Origin: Streptomyces venezuelae
GTDB lineage: Bacteria > Actinomycetota > Actinomycetes > Streptomycetales > Streptomycetaceae
Length of the DNA: 64,000 nucleotides
Reading direction: 5' to 3'
Assembly (NCBI RefSeq): GCF_008642315.1
Contig: NZ_CP029192.1
Location: 372,001 to 436,000 of the forward strand
Positions 1 to 7,728 of the stretch are shown here, in pieces. The notes beneath the pieces were generated by a model. That model worked only from the letters and a program-made list of their open reading frames with translations, made no database searches and was not told the DNA's origin. Position numbers and translations under genes: made by a program. Within the stretch, counting starts at the first letter, position 1. The number at the start of each line of letters is the position of its first letter.

Positions 1-732
1 GATGGCGTGGTCGAACTCTCCCCCGGCGATGGTCCGGGCCTCCGCGCCGAGTTGCTCCAGCGGCCGGTTGATGCCGCGGCGCAACCCGTCGAATACAAGA
101 GCGGTGAGGAGGAGGATGAGGGCCCCGATGGAGACGAACACCCAGTTGCGCAGGGTGGTCGTGGCCATCAGGTCGTCCCTCGCCCGGGCCCGTTCGGTGC
201 GCAGCCGCTCCTGCTGGACGTCGAGCGCGTCCCGCACCCGGTCGAAGGCCTTCTTGCCCTCCGCGGCCCGTTCGGAGGCCAGCGACGAGGGCGCGCCGGG
301 CGGCGCCGCGGCGACCGGCCGGGCGAACCTCTCCTGCCAGCCCGCGACGGCCTCCCGCACGGCCGACAGGTTCTTCCTGCCCTCGGAGTCGTCCTCCAGC
401 AGGTCGGCGAGGCGGGCCGTGCTCGCCTTCTGTTCGACGAGGCCGCGCCGGTAGGGCGCGATGAACTCCGGCGTGCCGGTGAGCCCGTACCCCCGAATTC
501 CGGTCTCCTGGTTGAGGATGGCCGTTTCCAGGCGGATCGCGGTGGTCAGCGCGGGTGAACGGACATCGACCAGGTCTCTGCTGATGGTGGCGGTGCGCGA
601 AAGGACCCACGCTCCCGTGGCCCCGAGCAGCGTCAGGATCGCCAGGGACAAGGCCACCCCGACACGGAGCCATCTCCGTGTCGTCCACGTGGAGAGCGCT
701 CCCACGCGCGGCCGCCCTTCTTCGCCGGTCAT
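1..732 (-). CDS. Membrane sensor (CHASE3-HAMP histidine kinase type), C-terminal part outside window
   Basis: These are the first 244 residues of a membrane sensor whose remainder lies beyond the left edge. The frame is open from the ATG at 732 to base 1. A first hydrophobic segment lies near residues 22-45 (it includes LAILTLLGATGAWVL). A helical extracytoplasmic region of about 145 residues follows and carries a CHASE3-like stretch (AILNQETGIRGYGLTG). A second membrane segment is near 190-212 (WVFVSIGALILLLTALVF), and a HAMP linker begins at RRGINRPLEQLGAEA. CHASE3 plus HAMP usually precedes a histidine kinase, and the divergent gene encodes a receiver, so a two-component pair is likely. 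The kinase domain itself is not visible, so a diguanylate cyclase or phosphatase output remains possible. Confidence 0.8.
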   Translation of the reverse strand, partial: MTGEEGRPRVGALSTWTTRRWLRVGVALSLAILTLLGATGAWVLSRTATISRDLVDVRSPALTTAIRLETAILNQETGIRGYGLTGTPEFIAPYRRGLVEQKASTARLADLLEDDSEGRKNLSAVREAVAGWQERFARPVAAAPPGAPSSLASERAAEGKKAFDRVRDALDVQQERLRTERARARDDLMATTTLRNWVFVSIGALILLLTALVFDGLRRGINRPLEQLGAEARTIAGGEFDHAI

Positions 733-792
733 CCTCTGGACTCCTAGTTGCGACAGCCGCATTGAGGTTGCGGCCCGCATACTCTAGAGGCT

Positions 793-808
793 GACAACAC
801 TTGTTGTC
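793..808. promoter_or_regulatory. Perfect palindrome, candidate operator
   Basis: GACAACA-CT-TGTTGTC is a perfect 7-bp inverted repeat with a 2-bp spacer. It sits between the divergent sensor gene (start 732) and the HTH/receiver gene (start 832). The position suits a dimeric regulator acting on one or both genes. Which protein binds is unknown; the HTH-like part of the neighbouring protein is one candidate. Confidence 0.4.
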
Positions 809-831
809 GCCAGCAGTCACGGGGACCTAGA

Positions 832-1614
832 GTGCCTCACATGTCAGGCATGAATTTCGAGTTGCGAGCCACTCCGCAGGAGACGGCCGCCATCGCCGAC
901 TCGGCGGTCGGCGCTGTCGCGCAACGCCTCGCCTGGCAACTCCTCGACGGACCCGAGCACCCGGCGGCATCGGACGACCCGGCGCAGGCGCTGCTCCTGC
1001 TCCATGTGCTCGACCAGTTGCAGCAGGCCACCGAGCGGCTCCAGCGGGAGGCCGCCGGGGCCGCCGCCGAAGCGGGCGCCGGCTACCCGCAGATCGGCGC
1101 CGCGTGCGGCATGACCCGCCAGGGCGCACGGCGTCGCTGGCCGGGGCTCTTTCACCACTCCCCCGACAAACGCACGGAGCGTTCCATGATGACGACCCCC
1201 GCCCGCCCCTTCGACGTCCTGCTGGTCGAAGACGACGTCGCCGACGCGATGCTCATCGAGGAGGCACTCTCCGAGCGCGGGGCCCGCAACCTGGTTCAGG
1301 TCACCGACGGCGTCGCCGCCCTCGAGCACCTGCGCACCCCGGGCACCCCGCGGCCCGACCTCATCGTCCTCGACCTCAACATGCCGCGCATGAACGGCCG
1401 GGACCTCCTGAAGGTCCTCAAGGCGGACGAGGACCTGCAGACCATCCCCGTCGTCGTCCTCACCACGTCCACCGCCCCGGAGGACGTGACCGGTGCGTAC
1501 AGCAGTCACGCCAACGCCTATGTGACGAAGCCCGTCAACCTGGAGGAGTTCGAGACGGCCGTGCAGAGCATCGACGCCTTCTACCTCGACACCGCCACCC
1601 GGCCCCGCCCCTGA
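832..1614 (+). CDS. HTH-like N-terminal region read in frame with a CheY/Rcp-type receiver
   Basis: The open frame encodes 260 residues. Residues about 1-115 are alpha-helical and end in an HTH-like stretch (GYPQIGAACGMTRQGARRRW). Residues from about 120 form a receiver domain: acidic pocket VEDD, phospho-acceptor Asp in VLDLNMPRMNG, Thr/Ser in VVLTTS, and Lys in YVTKPVN. This resembles single-domain Rcp-type response regulators that partner sensor kinases. The GTG at 832 follows GGGGA by 6 nt; an ATG at 841 is also possible. An internal ATG ATG at 1186 is preceded by GGAGCG, so the receiver may also be made separately. No stop separates the two parts, so this is either a true fusion or a lost stop codon between two coupled genes. 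Confidence 0.75.
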   Translation: MPHMSGMNFELRATPQETAAIADSAVGAVAQRLAWQLLDGPEHPAASDDPAQALLLLHVLDQLQQATERLQREAAGAAAEAGAGYPQIGAACGMTRQGARRRWPGLFHHSPDKRTERSMMTTPARPFDVLLVEDDVADAMLIEEALSERGARNLVQVTDGVAALEHLRTPGTPRPDLIVLDLNMPRMNGRDLLKVLKADEDLQTIPVVVLTTSTAPEDVTGAYSSHANAYVTKPVNLEEFETAVQSIDAFYLDTATRPRP

Positions 1615-1621
1615 CCGTCGT

Positions 1622-2269
1622 TCACGGAGCCGACGCGGCCGGGCCACCCGTCAGATAGCGGGTGAGCATCGTGACGAGCTCGTCCTCGAACCGCGCCCGG
1701 TCGACGTCGCCCGGCCCCGCCATCACCCTGTGCACCACCGTCTCCACCGTGGAGACGACGAGCCGGGCGGCGACGTCGACGTCCGCGACCCGCACCTCGG
1801 GATGGTTCCGCAGCAGCCTGTGGGCGTAGGCGATGCTGCGCCTCTCGTTCTGTGCCACGCGCTCCAGCAGCTCCGGGGCGCGGGGGCCCTGTTCCATCAT
1901 CACGCGGAGCAGCTGCGGGTCGTCGCGGTGGCTCTCGATCACGCTCCGGACGTAGGAGCGCATGATGCTCCCGACGGATTGCGTCCGCAGTCCGTCGAGG
2001 TCCGGCTGGGCCGCGTCGATGGCGGCCATCCCCGCGTCCAGGTGCCGGATCAGCAGCTCGACCAGGATCGCGTCCTTGTTCGGGTAGTACTGGTACAGCG
2101 ATCCGATGGAGACCCGGGCGCGCTCCGCGATCCGGTTGGTGGTCCCCGCCGCGTACCCGTACTCGGCGAAAACGTGAGCAGCCGCGTCGAGGATGCGCTG
2201 CCGGGTCAGCTCCGCCCGGATCTGACGAGGCTGTTTACGCGGCTGCAGGCCGCGTCGGTCGGACGCCAT
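1622..2269 (-). CDS. TetR family transcriptional regulator
   Basis: A 215-residue one-domain repressor. The N-terminal HTH is clear (RQRILDAAAHVFAEYGY, then TTNRIAERARVSIGSLYQYY, about residues 18-60), followed by an all-helical ligand domain as in TetR proteins. The ATG at 2269 follows AGGAGGTGT and was chosen over upstream in-frame starts because of this strong ribosome site. It is transcribed away from the flavoprotein/reductase pair starting at 2412, so those genes are the likely targets along with itself. The ligand is unknown. Confidence 0.9.
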   Translation of the reverse strand: MASDRRGLQPRKQPRQIRAELTRQRILDAAAHVFAEYGYAAGTTNRIAERARVSIGSLYQYYPNKDAILVELLIRHLDAGMAAIDAAQPDLDGLRTQSVGSIMRSYVRSVIESHRDDPQLLRVMMEQGPRAPELLERVAQNERRSIAYAHRLLRNHPEVRVADVDVAARLVVSTVETVVHRVMAGPGDVDRARFEDELVTMLTRYLTGGPAASAP

Positions 2270-2313
2270 CACACCTCCTGAGAGGGCCCGTGAATGCGAG
2301 TAGCGGGGACCCG

Positions 2314-2332
2314 AGTAATTGCTCACAATACT
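2314..2332. promoter_or_regulatory. Imperfect inverted repeat between tetR and the flavoprotein gene
   Basis: AGTAATTG-CTCA-CAATACT is an imperfect dyad (one base is missing in the right arm). It is the only AT-rich stretch in the divergent intergenic region. Its size and place fit a TetR operator overlapping the promoters of both flanking genes. Assignment is by position and symmetry only. Confidence 0.35.
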
Positions 2333-2411
2333 GGCATGAGCTGCGGCGATGCGGGGGAGGCCCCTGCGGCCGCACACCGTCGTCCGTCGTCGTCCGTCCG
2401 AGGAAGCCACC

Positions 2412-3041
2412 ATGACGCATGCCCCCGCACGCCCCCGACGGGTCTCTCCGCACGAGGTGCTGGCTCGGCTCGGGCAACCCGACGCCATGATCAAGGAGAA
2501 GGTGAAGGACCGTATCGATGACTATGTACGGCACTTCATAGCCCACTCGCCGTTCCTGACGATGGCCACCGCGGACGCGGCCGGACGCGCCGACTGCTCG
2601 CCGCGCGGCGACTACCCCGGCTTCGCGAAGGTCCTCGACGAGCGCACCCTCGCGCTCCCCGACCGCCCCGGCAACAAGATCGCCGACTCCTTCCGCAACC
2701 TCGCGGAGAACGACGGCGTCGGGCTGTGCTTCTTCGTCCCCGGCATCCGTGAGGTGCTGCGCGTCAACGGCAGCGGTTACGTCACAGACGAGCCCGACGT
2801 GCTGGCCCGGATGCGCATCGAGGCCAAGCGGCCGGACCTGGCGATCGTCGTCGAGGTGGCCGAGGTGTACTTCCACTGCGGGCGGGCGCTGGTCCGCTCC
2901 CGGTTGTGGGATCCGGCGAGCCAGGCGCTCGCCGAGGGCCTGCCGTCGATGGGCGAGATGGCGGCCGCGCAGTTCGGTGTCGACGTGGACCCGAAGCTCC
3001 TGGAGGCGTCCCTGGAGGACGCCTACCGCAAGCTCTACTGA
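2412..3041 (+). CDS. Pyridoxamine 5'-phosphate oxidase-like flavoprotein (MSMEG_1061 type)
   Basis: A 209-residue protein of the PPOX split-barrel fold, which binds FMN (or F420 in relatives). It is probably a cytosolic oxidoreductase of unknown substrate. Recognisable stretches are HSPFLTMATADAAGRADCSP near residue 44, ERTLALPDRPGNKIADSFRN near 77, and GLCFFVPGIREVLRVNGSG near 104; all are typical of the MSMEG_1061-like subgroup. The ATG at 2412 has GAGGA about 9 nt upstream; an earlier in-frame start at 2349 lacks one. It is followed by a 2Fe-2S reductase gene 54 bp downstream, which could feed electrons to it or act in the same oxidation. Confidence 0.85.
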   Translation: MTHAPARPRRVSPHEVLARLGQPDAMIKEKVKDRIDDYVRHFIAHSPFLTMATADAAGRADCSPRGDYPGFAKVLDERTLALPDRPGNKIADSFRNLAENDGVGLCFFVPGIREVLRVNGSGYVTDEPDVLARMRIEAKRPDLAIVVEVAEVYFHCGRALVRSRLWDPASQALAEGLPSMGEMAAAQFGVDVDPKLLEASLEDAYRKLY

Positions 3042-3095
3042 CCGCGCCGCCCGCCCGCACCGACACCCGCCCCCACAGCCACAGAGGAACCACCG

Positions 3096-4004
3096 ATGCA
3101 ACAGACCGTCGTCGAGCACATGGACCGGGTCGCCGAGGACGTCGTCGCCCTCACCCTGCGTGCCACCGCGGGTGACCTCGCCCCGTGGGACCCCGGCGCC
3201 CACATCGACCTGTCCCTGCCCAACTGGCTGGACCGGCAGTACTCGTTGTGCGGGGATCCCGCCGAGCGGGACGCCTACCGCGTCGCCGTCCGGTACGACC
3301 CGCTCAGCCGGGGCGGCTCGGAGTACGTCCACCGCTTCCTGCGCCCGGGCCGCGCCCTCGGGGTCTCCCTCCCCCGCAACCACTTCCCGCTCGTCCCCGC
3401 CCCGCGCTACCTGTTCCTCGCCGGCGGCATAGGCATCACGCCCCTGCTTCCCATGATGCGTGCGGCGGCGGCCGCCGGGGCCCCCGCGACGCTGGTCTAC
3501 GTGGGTCCCTCGCCGGCCACCATGCCCTTCGCCGACGACCTGCTCCGCTCCTACGGGGACCGGGTGCGGATCGTGGAGACCGGGCGGCACGGCAGGCCGG
3601 ACCTCCATGCCCTCGCTGCCACGCTGCCGGCCGACGCGCTGGTCTACTGCTGCGGGCCCGCGACGATGCTGGCGGCGGCCGAGGCGGCGTTCCCCGCCGA
3701 ACGGCTGCACGCCGAACGCTTCCAGCCGGTGGCCAGGACCTTCGGGCCCGACACGGCGTTCGAGGCGGTCTGCGCCCGGTCCGGGGACACCGTCACCGTA
3801 CCGGCCGACGAGTCGCTGCTCGATGCCCTCGCCCTGTCGGGGCGCCCCCTGCCCGCGGGCTGCCGCGAGGGCATCTGCGGCAGCTGCGAGATCACCGTGC
3901 TGGACGGCACGCCCGAGCACCGCGACGACATCGGCGCGCCCGAGGGCCGGATGTTCCCCTGCGTGTCCCGCGCCGTCTCGCCCCGCCTCGTCCTCGACCT
4001 CTGA
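3096..4004 (+). CDS. Phthalate dioxygenase reductase-type 2Fe-2S/FMN oxidoreductase
   Basis: A 302-residue electron-transfer protein with the PDR/VanB domain order. The flavin-binding barrel carries RQYSLCGD near residue 46. The NAD-binding domain has GGIGITPLLPM near 110. The C-terminal plant-type ferredoxin has its cluster cysteines in CREGICGSCE near 255 and a fourth Cys in MFPCVSR near 290. Such proteins pass electrons from NAD(P)H to an oxygenase; no oxygenase component is next to it, so its partner is unknown. The ATG follows GAGGAACC, and the gene is probably cotranscribed with the upstream flavoprotein under the divergent TetR regulator. Confidence 0.92.
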   Translation: MQQTVVEHMDRVAEDVVALTLRATAGDLAPWDPGAHIDLSLPNWLDRQYSLCGDPAERDAYRVAVRYDPLSRGGSEYVHRFLRPGRALGVSLPRNHFPLVPAPRYLFLAGGIGITPLLPMMRAAAAAGAPATLVYVGPSPATMPFADDLLRSYGDRVRIVETGRHGRPDLHALAATLPADALVYCCGPATMLAAAEAAFPAERLHAERFQPVARTFGPDTAFEAVCARSGDTVTVPADESLLDALALSGRPLPAGCREGICGSCEITVLDGTPEHRDDIGAPEGRMFPCVSRAVSPRLVLDL

Positions 4005-4083
4005 GGACAGGTCGGCGCGTGCCTGGCCGGGGCGGGCGCACGGGCGTACGTTGCCCAGGAGGGCCGGGGAGGAGGTCGGGAAC

Positions 4084-4602
4084 GTGTCCCGAGAGCCGAC
4101 CGAGGACGAACCGACCGAGGACGACATCCGTCGCGCGCTGGAACTCGCCGAACGCACGCCGAGGCCGACGCCCTTGTACTCCGACGACCTGGTCGAGGCC
4201 GACGTGCTGCCGCTCCAGGAGTTCCTGCGCGCCCGCCTGGCGGAGCTGGAGGGCCGGTGGCCGATGGGCAGCGACGAGCGCTTCGCCGCCCGTGCCCTGA
4301 CCAGCGCGATGCTGTCCACGGCCATGCGGCTCACCGAGGAGATCACGACCTGGCGCCAGGCACTCGCCGAGGGACGCGGCGAGGAGCCCGGCCTGCTCCA
4401 GACCCTGCGGCGCGACATCGGGCACGACTTCAACCAGTTGGTCTGGGCCGCCCAGCAGTGGCGGGCGCACCCGGACCACGAGCGCTGGCGACCCCGGCAC
4501 TACCTCAACGCGGCCCATCTGGCCTCCCTCCTCGGGCCGAGGAGCGGCGACACCTCCACCGACGCCGTCCGCGGGCCCTACGGCCACGAGGCGCACCCGT
4601 GA
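4084..4602 (+). CDS. Hypothetical helical protein
   Basis: I do not recognise this 172-residue protein. The N-terminus is acidic and low in complexity (PTEDEPTEDD). The rest is predicted mostly helical with many Ala, Arg, Glu and Trp, including EFLRARLAELEGRW near 47 and WAAQQWRAHPDHERWRPRHY near 123. There is no signal peptide or membrane segment. The GTG at 4084 has GAGGAGG about 10 nt upstream, and codon use is normal for the window. The gene stands alone between the reductase and the STAND ATPase. Confidence 0.6.
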   Translation: MSREPTEDEPTEDDIRRALELAERTPRPTPLYSDDLVEADVLPLQEFLRARLAELEGRWPMGSDERFAARALTSAMLSTAMRLTEEITTWRQALAEGRGEEPGLLQTLRRDIGHDFNQLVWAAQQWRAHPDHERWRPRHYLNAAHLASLLGPRSGDTSTDAVRGPYGHEAHP

Positions 4603-4750
4603 GGCGCCCCGTCCTCGGTCGGCCGTCCTGGCCTGAACCCTCCCACCAACGGATGTCTCCACGCGCTTTCCGAGTCTTGATCGCCGACATGAGGCATCCT
4701 CGTGACGGGCGACGCTGCCCGTGACGAGGACGGGAGGGGTTCCGCCACCG

Positions 4751-6850
4751 ATGCGAGACGTGCAGGGGCTGGACACGGGCGGGTCGTTGCCGGCGGAGCC
4801 CTCGGGGTTCGTGGGGCGCGTGCGCGAAGTGGAGGCCGCCCGTACCCGGTTGGCGTCCCACCGGATGGTCACGCTGCACGGCCCCGGCGGAGTCGGCAAG
4901 ACGCGCATGGCGTGGCAGGTCGCCGCGCGGGCCGGTCTGGCGCACGGGAGCCGGTGGGTCGATCTGGCGTCGGTGCGCGACGGTGCGCTCGTCGGGCAGG
5001 CGGTCATCACCGCGCTCGGGCTGCAGGACCAGACCGGTCGCTCCTCGGTGGCGGTCCTGACCGAGAGCCTCGCGGGCCAGGACGTACTCCTCGTACTCGA
5101 CACGTGCGAGCACCTGCTGGACGAGTGCGCGTCCTTGGCGGGCGCGCTGCTGGCGGCGCTGCCCGGGCTGCGGATCCTGGCCACGAGCCGGGCTCCGCTG
5201 GAGGTGCGCCAGGAGAGCGTCGTGCCGGTCGGGCCCATGTCGACCGGCCCCGACGGCGACGCGCTCGCCCTGCTCACGGCACGTCTGGAGCAGGCGGGGC
5301 GGGCGGAGCCCTCGCCGAACCGGGTGCCCGCACACGACGAGCCGGACGAACTCGTCGTTCTCTGCGACGCGTTGGAGGGCATCCCCCTCGCCATCGAGCT
5401 GGCCGCCCCGCTGCTGCGGTCCGCCTCGGCACGGCAGCTGAACCGGCAACTCGCCCAGCGCCTGGACCTCCTGTCGCCGGACACCCCGTCCGACACCGAC
5501 CTGACAGCCCTACGTCCGCGGCATGCGGGACTGCGCACCAGCATCGGCTGGAGCCACGAGTGGTGCACCCCGCACGAACGGCTGCTGTGGGCCCGCCTCT
5601 CGGTGTTCCCGGGCAGCTTCACGATGACGGCGATGGAGTTCGTCTGCACGATCAAGCCGCTCTTCGGGTACGACCTGACCGATACCCTCGCCTCCCTGGT
5701 GAACAAGTCCGTCGTGCTGCGCGAAGGGCCGCCGGGCGCCCGGCGCTACCGCATGCTGGACACGATCCGCGAGTACGGCGCCGAGTGGCTGAAACGCTGC
5801 GGCGGGCAGGACGAACTGCGGCTGCGGCACCGGGACTTCTACCGTCACCTGGCCCTGACCGGCGGAGAGAGCTGGCTGGGCCCCCGACAGCCCGAGGTGT
5901 ACCGGCAGGCGGCCGCCGAGCACACCAATCTGCGCGCGGCCCTGCAGCACTGCCTGCTCACCGACACGTCGGCCGCACTGCACATGACGGCCGACCTGTT
6001 CTACTTCTGGTTCGCGTGCGGCAACCTCCGCGAAGGACGGCACTTCCTCGACGCCGCCCTGGACCTGGACCCGGAGCACGAGCCCGGCAGAGCGCGGGCC
6101 TTGTGGGTGTGCGCCGTCGTCTCCTCCTGCCAGGGCGAACACCGCGTCGCGCTTGAGCGGGCCACCGAGGCCCTGGAGCTGGCCACGCGCACCGACGACG
6201 AGCCCGCCCGGGCGTGGGCCACCTACGCACAGGGACTGGCACTCACCCTCCAGGGGGACACCGGCCCCGCCCAGGAACGGTTCGCCGTGGCCCTCCCCCT
6301 CGCCGAGACCGCGGGCGAGGAGATCGCCGGGCTGCTCTGCATGGCCTCCCACAGCTATCTCCTCATGGCGCTCGGCGAACTCGACCGGGCCCGGGCCCTC
6401 GCCGAGCGGGTCATCGCCCGCGCCGCGCCCACCGAGGACATCTGGGCCCGCTCCTTCGGCCACTACGTGATCGGCACGCTCGACACGGTCGACGGACACC
6501 CCGCCCGCGCGATCCCCTCCCTGCGCACGGCACTGGAGGCGAAGTGGCTCCTCGATGACGCCTACGGCATCGCCATAACCCTCGACACCCTCGCTCTCGC
6601 GGCCGTCGACGACGGGCAGGTGGAGTGGGCGGCGTGGCTGCTGGGGCTGGGCGATCAGGTGTGGCGGAAGGTCGGCGTGCCCCAGCTGGGCTCCCCCGAC
6701 ATGGTTGAGCGGCGCAGGACCTGCGAACAGCGGACCCGCGACGCATTGCCCCCGTCGGTGTACGAGCATCACCACCGGGCCGGTTTCACTCTGGACACCG
6801 CACCGGGCGAGGTCCCGGTGCACCTGCGACAGCCCTACCTCCTCGCGTGA
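4751..6850 (+). CDS. STAND (NB-ARC/AfsR-like) ATPase with TPR region, no effector domain
   Basis: A 699-residue signal-transduction ATPase. The NTPase core shows a P-loop (GPGGVGKTR near residue 40), Walker B (LLVLDTCEHLLDEC near 115), ATSR near 150 and GIPLAIELA near 218, all standard for the NB-ARC-like ATPases of AfsR and LuxR/MalT-type regulators. A winged-helix part follows (LLWARLSVFPGSF), and from about residue 390 helical TPR-like repeats run to the end. Family members usually carry an N-terminal SARP/BTAD or a C-terminal LuxR HTH; neither is present here. The ATG at 4751 follows GGGAGGGG; a GTG at 4721 is the alternative. It may work through protein contacts rather than DNA binding. 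Confidence 0.85.
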   Translation: MRDVQGLDTGGSLPAEPSGFVGRVREVEAARTRLASHRMVTLHGPGGVGKTRMAWQVAARAGLAHGSRWVDLASVRDGALVGQAVITALGLQDQTGRSSVAVLTESLAGQDVLLVLDTCEHLLDECASLAGALLAALPGLRILATSRAPLEVRQESVVPVGPMSTGPDGDALALLTARLEQAGRAEPSPNRVPAHDEPDELVVLCDALEGIPLAIELAAPLLRSASARQLNRQLAQRLDLLSPDTPSDTDLTALRPRHAGLRTSIGWSHEWCTPHERLLWARLSVFPGSFTMTAMEFVCTIKPLFGYDLTDTLASLVNKSVVLREGPPGARRYRMLDTIREYGAEWLKRCGGQDELRLRHRDFYRHLALTGGESWLGPRQPEVYRQAAAEHTNLRAALQHCLLTDTSAALHMTADLFYFWFACGNLREGRHFLDAALDLDPEHEPGRARALWVCAVVSSCQGEHRVALERATEALELATRTDDEPARAWATYAQGLALTLQGDTGPAQERFAVALPLAETAGEEIAGLLCMASHSYLLMALGELDRARALAERVIARAAPTEDIWARSFGHYVIGTLDTVDGHPARAIPSLRTALEAKWLLDDAYGIAITLDTLALAAVDDGQVEWAAWLLGLGDQVWRKVGVPQLGSPDMVERRRTCEQRTRDALPPSVYEHHHRAGFTLDTAPGEVPVHLRQPYLLA

Positions 6851-6879
6851 CCCACGAACCGGGCGATCGTTGGCAAACC

Positions 6880-7089
6880 ATGAACAATACGACGCGTGTA
6901 CTGACCGCCGTCGCCCTCACCGGCGCCGCCGCCCTGTCCTTCTCCGGCGTGGCGCAGGCCCAGACTCCGGACCGGCAGAACCCGCTGCCGGTGGGCGACG
7001 TGGCGAAGGACCTGCTCGGCGTCTTCAACGACAGCGTCGCGCCCGCTCTCGACAAGCAGGCGGACGACCTGCTCCACCGCGGCAAGTAG
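6880..7089 (+). CDS. Small secreted protein
   Basis: A 69-residue protein with a clear Sec signal peptide (VLTAVALTGAAALSFSGVAQA, cleavage after AQA near residue 26). It leaves a mature peptide of about 43 residues rich in Asp, Leu and Pro and without cysteine. The mature part looks like one amphipathic helix (VAKDLLGVFNDSVAPALDKQ). The ATG at 6880 lies 30 bp after the STAND ATPase stop, so the two may share a transcript. The function is unknown. Confidence 0.65.
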   Translation: MNNTTRVLTAVALTGAAALSFSGVAQAQTPDRQNPLPVGDVAKDLLGVFNDSVAPALDKQADDLLHRGK

Positions 7090-7215
7090 CCGCCCGCCGC
7101 TCCTTCCGCTTTGTCCTCTGGCCCGGGAGCGCGGATGCGGGCACCATCTCTCCTTGCTCCACCTGCACCACAGCCGACCCACCGTCAGCACGGTCACCAG
7201 CAGGGAGGAACCCCC

Positions 7216-7725
7216 ATGCGCACGCGTTCCGCGCTCACCGCGCTCGCGCTCATCACCGGCGCCCTGATCGCCCCCGGCTTCGGCGTCCTCACCTCGGCGA
7301 CGGACGCCCTCGCCGCCACCAAGATCAGTCATGCCACCGCGACCTCGATGTTCCGCTCGGCCGGTGTCACCTGGTCGTCGTCCGGCGGGTGCTCGGACCG
7401 CTCCAACCCGACGTGCACGTCCTTCGAGCAGCTCAACCTCGCCACCGCGCAGGGCGCCCAGACCCTCAAGAGCGCCAGCGGGTGCGGTCTCAACATCACC
7501 GGCGGCACGGAGACCGGCCACGCGAGCGGAACGTATTCGCACTGGAACGGATACAAGCTCGACTACGGCAAGAACACCTGCATCACGAACTACGTCAAGA
7601 ACACCTTCACCTACATCGGCCCGCGCGGTGACGGCGCCCCGCAGTACAAGTCGGGCTCCGGCAACATCTACGCCGACGAGGGCAACCACTGGGACGTCCT
7701 GTACTACAACTGCGGCGGCTGCTGA
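7216..7725 (+). CDS. Secreted M15-like (D-Ala-D-Ala peptidase fold) protein
   Basis: A 169-residue exported protein with a signal peptide to about residue 34 (ending ATDALAA). The mature part holds the zinc-site pattern of the M15/hedgehog fold: SHWNGYKLDY near 117 (His and Asp ligands) and DEGNHWDVLY near 156 (Glu base and His ligand). Several cysteines (GGCSDRSNPTC, SGCGL, CITN, CGGC) suggest disulfides. These features point to a small extracellular peptidoglycan amidase or carboxypeptidase, though an inactive homologue is possible. The ATG follows GGGAGGAA. The next gene is convergent, with only 3 bp between the stops. Confidence 0.65.
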   Translation: MRTRSALTALALITGALIAPGFGVLTSATDALAATKISHATATSMFRSAGVTWSSSGGCSDRSNPTCTSFEQLNLATAQGAQTLKSASGCGLNITGGTETGHASGTYSHWNGYKLDYGKNTCITNYVKNTFTYIGPRGDGAPQYKSGSGNIYADEGNHWDVLYYNCGGC

Positions 7726-7728
7726 CCC

